12,551 nt of DNA, taken from the NCBI GenBank assembly GCA_020350865.1, contig CP070726.1, forward strand, positions 2,190,387-2,202,937, written 5' to 3'. Positions 7,347 to 12,551 of this stretch are shown in pieces (the first letter of the stretch is position 1; each line of letters starts with the position of its first letter). The position numbers and the translations under genes were made by a program. The DNA is from Thermoplasmata archaeon. GTDB lineage: Archaea; Thermoplasmatota; Thermoplasmata; GCA-020350865. A model generated the notes under the pieces. That model did not search any database. It saw only the letters and a program-made list of their open reading frames with translations, and had not been told where the DNA came from.

Positions 7347-7420
7347 CTTGTTATCGTCTGCATTCCCCAGGGTAACAACCCCTTTTTGCTGCTGAAGCAG
7401 GCTGGATATTAGGCTTCAGA

Positions 7421-7430
7421 TATATTAAAA
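7421..7430 (-). promoter_or_regulatory. Candidate TATA box of the zinc-finger/M29 operon
   Basis: The minus strand reads TTTTAATATA. Transcription would begin near 7399, giving a leader of about 50 bases before the ATG at 7346. A small GGGT/ACCC stem (7370-7381) lies within that leader. Confidence 0.4.
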
Positions 7431-7459
7431 TTTTCATGATGGATCTGCTTTTCCGCCCC

Positions 7460-7478
7460 GGATTTGGGCGCCCAATCC
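7460..7478. repeat. Palindrome upstream of the zinc-finger/M29 operon
   Basis: GGATTTGGGCGCCCAATCC contains the perfect 12-base palindrome TTGGGCGCCCAA (7464-7475) and extends to longer arms if one T is bulged. It lies about 30 bases upstream of the candidate TATA box and about 75 bases past the stop of the next gene. It could be a dimeric regulator's site or part of a 3' end; which one cannot be told from sequence. Confidence 0.4.
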
Positions 7479-7553
7479 ATTTATTCTCATTGCCAAAATT
7501 GAAAGGCGTGAACAGAGATTTGCTACGTGCGGAAAATATCGATTGAGTAGAAT

Positions 7554-9059
7554 CTATGTCTCAATATACTTGCTGCATGTGTAGCAGTAATAGCGGTTGT
7601 ACTGCTCTATGTAGGTTCCCTTGGTTGCGCAGTCCGGGCATGTGGGCTCTTTTGGTTTCACCGCGACTTTTTTCTGAACGGGTTCGATGTATTCGCTGCA
7701 GGTATAGCAGTAGTATCTCTGGTATTGATCCACATAAGTGGGGTCTCCACCGCATTTGGGGCATACCTTTGCCGCTTCTTCTTTCGCTTTTGCGGCAACC
7801 GGTGCTTTGGCCGCTTCGGGCTCTTTTGCCTTAACGGCCACCTTGTCAACCGGCTCTATGTACACGCTGCATGTGTAGCAGTAGTACCTGTCGTACTGCT
7901 CTACATAGGAGGCATCTCCCCCGCATTTTGGGCAGTACTTCTTCTCCTCCTTTTTGGGTTTCAGGACGGGCTCCTCCACCTTTGCTTCCTTTTCCTCAGT
8001 TGCTTGCTCTTGTGCCACCTTTGCCACCTCATCCCCCGCTGCTTGCTCCTCTGCTACCGGGGTTTCTGCTGCAGCAGTGGGTGCAGTCCCTTCCTTCAAC
8101 TTCTCCCGAATACTGATCGCCTTCTGTATTTGCTCATCCCTGGATTGGTGGGCGGAGCTGATGGCTGAATTGGCATTCTCAATGGCCTGCACATAATCCT
8201 TGTCATCGAAAGACTTCCTGGCACTCTCCAGAAAATCCTCGGCTTCTGAGGCTTGGGCATTAAGGAATTTTGCCTCTTCAATGGCACTTTCCGCCTTTGC
8301 TATCACATCCGAAACATTCTGCACTTTACTGTCATATGCAGCCTTAGCAAGGTTTTCGGCCTGCCTCACAGAGTTCAACGCACTGAGCCTTGAGTCGCTT
8401 TCCATGAGTTTTTTTGCTTCGTCCAGCTTGCTTTGCGCGGAAGAGACATCGGCATCTAATGCCTTGGCATTGTCAATCCGGGATTGTACGGTCTCCATGA
8501 AATCTGTGATTTTTTCCGCCATTTGGTCCTCCAAATCACCCATCTTGCTTCTCAAATCCCCCATAATACTTACCGCCTCCGAGAAATCCTGATTTTCAAA
8601 TATTTCCTGTGCCTCTTTCAGAATCTCTTCGGCATTTGATGCATCCAGATCCATGTTCTTGACATCGGAGATCATGTTTTCAGAAGAGCGGATGGCATAG
8701 GAGAGGCCGATGCCGTATACGGAGTTTAAGGCCTTGGAGCTCATGTCAATGGCTTCAGTGGCCTTGCTGATGGTGTTGAGATAGTCCCCGCTGTCGAATA
8801 TCCGCTTGGTCTCAATTAAGAGTTTCTCCGCTTCCGAAAAATCGGGCATGGGCTGCTCCTCGGAAGACGGGGTCTTGGCAGGTTCTTTTTCCATTAAGGC
8901 CTTAACATCCTCGGATGTGACCTTTTCGCTTTCCGATATAGCGGCGATTAAATCCTCTTTCTTCTCGCATTTTGAGCAGTCGATTTCCTTATTTTCCGCC
9001 AACTCCTTCAACTGACCTTCGTCCAGTTCAGACAATAATTCCTTCAAATCTTCAGTCAT
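7554..9059 (-). CDS. SAP-like, helical-repeat protein with three C-terminal zinc ribbons
   Basis: Starting at the ATG at 9059 gives 501 residues. I prefer it to an in-frame ATG at 9101 because GGGGGAG lies 6 bases ahead of it. Residues 5-41 resemble a SAP/HeH helix-loop-helix (GQLKELAENKEID), with a CxxC at 28/31. Residues 77-306 hold four helical repeats with a period of 65-66. Residues 323-374 are an Ala/Glu/Lys-rich, probably disordered linker. Three zinc ribbons follow: Cys376/379/394/397, Cys433/436/451/454 and Cys474/477/492/495, each with exactly 14 residues between the Cys pairs and sharing the RYYCYTCS or NRYYCYTCS core. There is no signal or membrane helix, so it is cytosolic. SAP and ribbon domains often bind nucleic acid, which suggests a chromatin, RNA or scaffold role; this is inference. 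No named family is recognised. Confidence 0.88.
   Translation of the reverse strand: MTEDLKELLSELDEGQLKELAENKEIDCSKCEKKEDLIAAISESEKVTSEDVKALMEKEPAKTPSSEEQPMPDFSEAEKLLIETKRIFDSGDYLNTISKATEAIDMSSKALNSVYGIGLSYAIRSSENMISDVKNMDLDASNAEEILKEAQEIFENQDFSEAVSIMGDLRSKMGDLEDQMAEKITDFMETVQSRIDNAKALDADVSSAQSKLDEAKKLMESDSRLSALNSVRQAENLAKAAYDSKVQNVSDVIAKAESAIEEAKFLNAQASEAEDFLESARKSFDDKDYVQAIENANSAISSAHQSRDEQIQKAISIREKLKEGTAPTAAAETPVAEEQAAGDEVAKVAQEQATEEKEAKVEEPVLKPKKEEKKYCPKCGGDASYVEQYDRYYCYTCSVYIEPVDKVAVKAKEPEAAKAPVAAKAKEEAAKVCPKCGGDPTYVDQYQRYYCYTCSEYIEPVQKKVAVKPKEPTCPDCATKGTYIEQYNRYYCYTCSKYIET
7575..7934 (-). repeat. Three tandem zinc-ribbon repeats
   Basis: The repeats share CPxC-x14-CYTC. Between the Cys pairs come (S/T)Y(V/I)(E/D)QY and RYY, and after them YIE. 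The first two also share CPKCGGD; the third has CPDCATKG. Linkers are Ala/Lys/Pro-rich with VAVK in two of them. Their close similarity points to recent duplication or strong selection to keep the copies alike. Confidence 0.8.
8142..8831 (-). repeat. Four helical repeats of about 65 residues
   Basis: Equivalent Ala residues start each repeat at 77, 143, 208 and 273 (spacings 66, 65, 65). Each begins AExxLxEAxxxF-type sequence followed by D-(Y/F)-xxA. The last three are preceded by a LDA/LNA-type turn (DLDASN, LDADVS, LNAQAS). No published repeat family was matched. Confidence 0.65.
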
Positions 9060-9065
9060 TCTACT

Positions 9066-9072
9066 CTCCCCC
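9066..9072 (-). promoter_or_regulatory. Shine-Dalgarno site deciding the start of the triple zinc-ribbon gene
   Basis: GGGGGAG on the minus strand is 6 bases from the ATG at 9059. CTTATATATA at 9075-9084 looks like a TATA box but is too close to serve this start; TTTATCTTTA near 9105-9114 is better placed and would give a leader of about 25 bases. Confidence 0.5.
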
Positions 9073-9166
9073 GGTATATATAAGCTCCACCATATTTGCA
9101 CTGCTAAAGATAAAGTTTTCTGTGGATTTATTTGAATTTTGAGAGGGGAAGGGATATTTCGGCCAA

Positions 9167-12100
9167 CTAACCGTATTCGCCCAGTCTATAATTATTCAGA
9201 ATTGTTGCAGCGGTAACCGCTACACTGGCATAGGCTACGACATCGCCGAGAGTGCCTACCCAGGTCACCCAATCCAGCTTGCCCTTATTGGATTTTCTTG
9301 CCCCCAGTATGGCAATTACCAGGCCGATGATGTCTTTTATAAAAACGATTGCGTCCTGAACTGCTTTTTCCGCCTTCCCCACAACCACCTTTGTCAGAGT
9401 AATTATCGCACCTATCAATCCTGCCACAAGACCGATTATATCGCCGGCATAATCCGAGAGTTTCGAATCACCCAACTTATTACTTAGGATCAGCCAAATC
9501 GTTAGAATGCTGGCCACCATTCCCATCAGGGTCACGCCAAGCCCCATCCCCGCCAAAACAGCGGACACGGCATCATTCTGCTCCTTTTCGAATGTAGCAA
9601 TTTCGATTGCGGCAGCAATAATACTAGCAATCAGTATACCTAATATAATAGGTTTGATGAACTTAACTATGGCGGTTTTTGACAGCGATTCCACTATCTT
9701 TGCAGTTCCCATTGTAGCGACATTTATTGCGATTTCAATGGCAAGCAGAACAATCACAATGGCGATGAGAGCGTAAAACAGGGCATTGGTGAAGATGTAC
9801 TCCGCTATCTGGCCAAACGCATCCACCACACCTTCGATACCTGCACTGAATGCATCTGCAATGATGTCCGCCAATCCCTGCACAAAATTCTGGATTGCAT
9901 CTACTATTGGTTTGATCACCGTGTTTATCATGTCCTGGATAAGATCCCATATCCAGTCGAACAATTTGCTGACCAGCTCCACAATGGCCTTCACAAGTGC
10001 CTCGAAGAAGGCCACTATGGCCTTTGCAATGCCCTCCAGGATTCCATCGAAATGTGTCTTTGTCTTGTTTCCGTTACCGTTCACATCGTAGACGGTGACA
10101 TGGATATCGTAGCCCCTCGTAAGCACCCTTGAGAAGTCCACAGAGAACTTCGCCGTAACAGTCTTGGTTAAGTCTCCGTCCAAGTACACACTTTTGGTGG
10201 ATTTGCCGGATATCCTGATATCCACCTTTTCCAAACCTGCATTATCTCTGATCCTGACCTTGACTGTGAGCTTCCAGCCATCCAGGTATGGAATGCCCCA
10301 TTTCTTCTTCCACACCGCATCAACATGCGCTTCGATTTCTCCCACAATCTCGGGGTCCTTGCCCTCGATTTGGGTCAGTCCACCGAATTCCTCCTTCTTA
10401 TCTAGGATCCGGTCTCCGTCTGTGTCCTCGCTTCCAGGATCGGAGGCATTGACGAATTCCTGGTAGTCGGAAAGGCTGTCTCCATCTGTATCCACCTCCC
10501 ATGGATTGCTGTGAACCCGGCGGCTTTCCTTCTTCTCCTTCGTCTTCTCCCAGATGATGGTGACCTTCCAGCCGTCCACCTCAAGAAAGTCGCTCACCTC
10601 ATCTCCGTCAGTATCCATGACAGAGGGATCCGTGTATTTGCTCTGGGGGTCGATTCTGCCAGGAACACCGTCATAGTGAAGTTCCCTTTCCCCCATTTTA
10701 CCGCCTACATTCGGTCCATCAAGAAGTCCGTCCCCGTCTGTATCGGGATTCCTTGGTTCTGTGGGAGCCAGCTGCATATGAGTGGCAGGGCCAGGATCGA
10801 GATCGTGGCGGGATAGCTCCCCAAAATAGGTCTGCCCCTCCTTGTATATACCCTCGTTGTTGAAGGGTGTCGGGTCCAATGGGTTCTCAATGTCATGGCC
10901 GTCCAACAGCCTATCGCCATCGGTGTCCAGCTTTGTGGGTTCTGTTTCCTTCGAATGGTCCATGGCGCCATTTAGGTTCGAAAAGTCCTCCTCACCGTCA
11001 TCCAATCCATCTCCGTCGGTATCCTTCAGTACAGGGTTGGTTTTTGTCACACCGGCATCTGCGTCCGGTACAAAATGCTCTTTTGACATATCGGTGTCTG
11101 GTGTCAGGGATTCGGAACTCCTTCCGGTCTCAGTTGCATCGAAGATACCGTCTTCATCGGTGTCGTGCGAAAACGGACTCGTTCCCTGAATTCCTGAAGC
11201 ATTTGGATCGTAATCAATTCTCCTCTCATCCCCATCAGTTATGCCGTCATCGTCGTATGAATCCCTGTCGTTCGGGTCCGTTTCCCTATCATCGGCCTCG
11301 CTCTCGTACCTTCCGTTCAGGTTGAAATCCTCACCCTCAACAGCATCGATGCTATTATCTTTCACACCGGTTTGGCCCCACTTGCCTGCCTTGTATTCCC
11401 AGCCGTCGATCCACCCGTCGGGAAGCCCGTCATCATCAGAATCCACATCCAAGGGATCGGTTGTGGTTGCAGGGTCTCTATCAGGTGCTTCCGGGTAGAG
11501 GAACAGAATGGGGTAATCGTACATGGAGTCCTTCGGTTGACCTGTGTCAATATAGTTCGTCTGGGAGTGGGGGTGCAGCCATGACAGACCGATCTCTGTG
11601 CCGTCGTACAGTCCATCACCGTCGGAGTCTGGGTCCAGAGCGTTGATTCCGGTATCATAATACCTGCCCTCTGCCCATTTATTGGGTTTCACATGCCCGT
11701 CGCCGTCACTGTCCCTGTTCCACTCCAGTTCCTGGCCATCAAGTACCCCGTCGTTGTCCGTATCAGCATCGTTCGGATTGGTTCCCATGAGGATTTCGAT
11801 GCCGTTCTCCAGGCCGTCGAAATCGGAGTCTAGATTGAGCATAGGACGGCCATCGTACACCTCCTGGTGGTTGACAACAAAGTTCGGTGGGCTGCTCGTC
11901 TCCGAGGGCCCTGCCACACCTGGAGCAATTAGTTTTGGTTGAGAATGGACCGAATCCGCAACACCATCTGGATTGACCGGGTTTGTGTATCGCATATAAG
12001 TGGTTGCACTTACCTCGATGTAGATCGCATTATCGGACTTGTACAGCACCCTGTATCCCTCCGGCGTTCTCAATTCCACCCCTGAGGGTTCCTGGGAGGG

Positions 12101-12551
12101 GTCTCCGTAGTACACGATCATGTTCTTGAGTGTAGGTGGATTTGCAGTAGATGAATCGTAGCTGTACTTCTGAAGGTCCAGGGCTCTTCCCTCGTCCCCG
12201 GGAAAAACAGCTCCCGGGAACTCGTTGTAATAGAGGTTCACATGCTCATCAGAAGGTGAAATGCGCTCTCTTGCATGGGGGTCCACCGCAATCCAGGTTC
12301 CCTCGCCGTACCCTGTAAAGTCGCCGCTTGCAGCACCCATCCTGAATACGACATACGTCTGGATATAGTCAACCCTGCTCGTGCTCGGCATATCGTATGT
12401 CCTGCTGGGATTTGGATTGGATATTTGATCATTGGAATCCTGGTCCCATACATTGATGAACCCGTCCCCGTCAGTATCGGATTTCCAGTCCGTCTCCGCA
12501 CCGTCAAGGAGCGGGTCATTGTCGGAGTCAGGGTCTGTTGGATCGCACTCA
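9167..12551 (-). CDS. Giant surface protein with thrombospondin type 3 repeats and a multi-helix hydrophobic C-terminus (N-terminus off the window)
   Basis: The frame stays open to the right edge, so 1127 residues are a minimum; an internal ATG at 12391 is not the start. Residues are counted from the first visible codon. Two DxDxD motifs lie within 1-36, a globular stretch without such motifs spans about 54-235, and 13 more motifs lie in 240-716, for example DTDGDGLDDGEE and DSDGDGLYDGTE. These are calcium-binding thrombospondin type 3 repeats. Residues 646-713 hold LEVDGWKVTI and SNPWEVDTDGDSLSDY, recalling the calcium module of binary toxin B components. An Ig-like domain (743-836) follows, then an amphipathic helical stretch (837-919) and about six hydrophobic helices (923-1118) ending NNYRLGEYG. 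It is likely held in the membrane by its C-terminus with the calcium repeats outside. Function is unknown: adhesin, sheath and pore are all open. Confidence 0.9.
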   Translation of the reverse strand, partial: ECDPTDPDSDNDPLLDGAETDWKSDTDGDGFINVWDQDSNDQISNPNPSRTYDMPSTSRVDYIQTYVVFRMGAASGDFTGYGEGTWIAVDPHARERISPSDEHVNLYYNEFPGAVFPGDEGRALDLQKYSYDSSTANPPTLKNMIVYYGDPSQEPSGVELRTPEGYRVLYKSDNAIYIEVSATTYMRYTNPVNPDGVADSVHSQPKLIAPGVAGPSETSSPPNFVVNHQEVYDGRPMLNLDSDFDGLENGIEILMGTNPNDADTDNDGVLDGQELEWNRDSDGDGHVKPNKWAEGRYYDTGINALDPDSDGDGLYDGTEIGLSWLHPHSQTNYIDTGQPKDSMYDYPILFLYPEAPDRDPATTTDPLDVDSDDDGLPDGWIDGWEYKAGKWGQTGVKDNSIDAVEGEDFNLNGRYESEADDRETDPNDRDSYDDDGITDGDERRIDYDPNASGIQGTSPFSHDTDEDGIFDATETGRSSESLTPDTDMSKEHFVPDADAGVTKTNPVLKDTDGDGLDDGEEDFSNLNGAMDHSKETEPTKLDTDGDRLLDGHDIENPLDPTPFNNEGIYKEGQTYFGELSRHDLDPGPATHMQLAPTEPRNPDTDGDGLLDGPNVGGKMGERELHYDGVPGRIDPQSKYTDPSVMDTDGDEVSDFLEVDGWKVTIIWEKTKEKKESRRVHSNPWEVDTDGDSLSDYQEFVNASDPGSEDTDGDRILDKKEEFGGLTQIEGKDPEIVGEIEAHVDAVWKKKWGIPYLDGWKLTVKVRIRDNAGLEKVDIRISGKSTKSVYLDGDLTKTVTAKFSVDFSRVLTRGYDIHVTVYDVNGNGNKTKTHFDGILEGIAKAIVAFFEALVKAIVELVSKLFDWIWDLIQDMINTVIKPIVDAIQNFVQGLADIIADAFSAGIEGVVDAFGQIAEYIFTNALFYALIAIVIVLLAIEIAINVATMGTAKIVESLSKTAIVKFIKPIILGILIASIIAAAIEIATFEKEQNDAVSAVLAGMGLGVTLMGMVASILTIWLILSNKLGDSKLSDYAGDIIGLVAGLIGAIITLTKVVVGKAEKAVQDAIVFIKDIIGLVIAILGARKSNKGKLDWVTWVGTLGDVVAYASVAVTAATILNNYRLGEYG
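10403..11833 (-). repeat. Thrombospondin type 3 calcium-repeat array
   Basis: Thirteen DxDxD-type motifs occur at uneven spacing, the sixth being the variant DSYDDDG. Two more lie at 12440-12551. On the plus strand the repeats appear as recurring TC(C/A)CC(G/A)TC(N)GT(A/G)TC-like words, so the array is repetitive at DNA level too and could be misassembled or vary in copy number between strains. Confidence 0.85.

Noticed and set aside
7370..7388. GGGT/ACCC hairpin followed by five T on the plus strand, resembling a terminator
   Set aside because: No plus-strand gene ends nearby; the stem is only 4 bp and lies in the leader of a minus-strand operon.
9060..9101. Longer N-terminus for the triple zinc-ribbon protein starting at 9101
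   Set aside because: The added 14 residues have no pattern and cover the SD and TATA-like sequence; the ATG at 9059 has a well-placed SD.
9167..10042. Reading the hydrophobic C-terminus as a phage tape-measure gene or prophage fragment
   Set aside because: It is in frame with extracellular calcium repeats and no phage gene is near, so only the helix texture is similar.
10403..11833. Regularly recurring short words that might suggest a CRISPR-like array
   Set aside because: The repeats are coding, unevenly spaced and imperfect, and translate into calcium-binding motifs.
12238..12519. A second minus-strand open frame near the right edge, raising the idea of a frameshift in the giant protein
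   Set aside because: Translating the main frame past its internal ATG stays open to 12551 and keeps giving calcium-repeat motifs such as DTDGDGF, so no frameshift is needed.

Overview
The window looks archaeal, probably from an uncultured member of the Thermoplasmatota or a nearby euryarchaeal lineage. This rests on TATA boxes shaped like TTTAAATA about 27 bases before a start codon, a tRNA-Ala gene without an encoded CCA end, a stand-alone Elp3, an archaeal M29-type aminopeptidase, and large secreted proteins with thrombospondin type 3 and 'GWNL' modules. The lineage is an inference from family content; I could not run a phylogeny. I see no mobile element, CRISPR array, rRNA or origin.

Layout, left to right. 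At 2-745 (+) lies the C-terminal part of a secreted-type beta protein with a CBM9/DOMON-like domain. It converges on a 987-residue exported M28 metallopeptidase (771-3734, -). Upstream of the peptidase are a tRNA-Ala(UGC) gene (3853-3925, -) and a small membrane-anchored zinc-ribbon protein (4079-4357, -). A short divergent promoter region (4358-4462) separates this from elp3 (4463-6040, +), which appears to be leaderless. elp3 ends tail-to-tail on an M29-like aminopeptidase (6037-7068, -), and the two genes share a palindromic CTAG that gives both a TAG stop. The aminopeptidase is translationally coupled (ATGA) to a 93-residue zinc-finger protein (7065-7346, -). Next is a 501-residue cytosolic protein (7554-9059, -) with a SAP-like N-terminus, four helical repeats of about 65 residues and three near-identical zinc ribbons. 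The window ends inside a very large surface protein (9167-12551, -, N-terminus off the edge). It has 15 calcium-binding DxDxD motifs, an Ig-like domain, a long amphipathic helical stretch and about six hydrophobic helices at its C-terminus.

How the genes relate. Two themes stand out: extracellular protein handling and surface display (M28 peptidase, CBM9-like protein, giant calcium-repeat protein), and information processing (Elp3, a U34-containing tRNA and several zinc-ribbon proteins without known function). Only the zinc-finger/M29 pair is a clear operon. The rest look separately transcribed, with candidate TATA boxes in most gaps. No intergenic stretch exceeds 300 bases without a gene; the longest (7347-7553) holds a candidate promoter and a palindrome.
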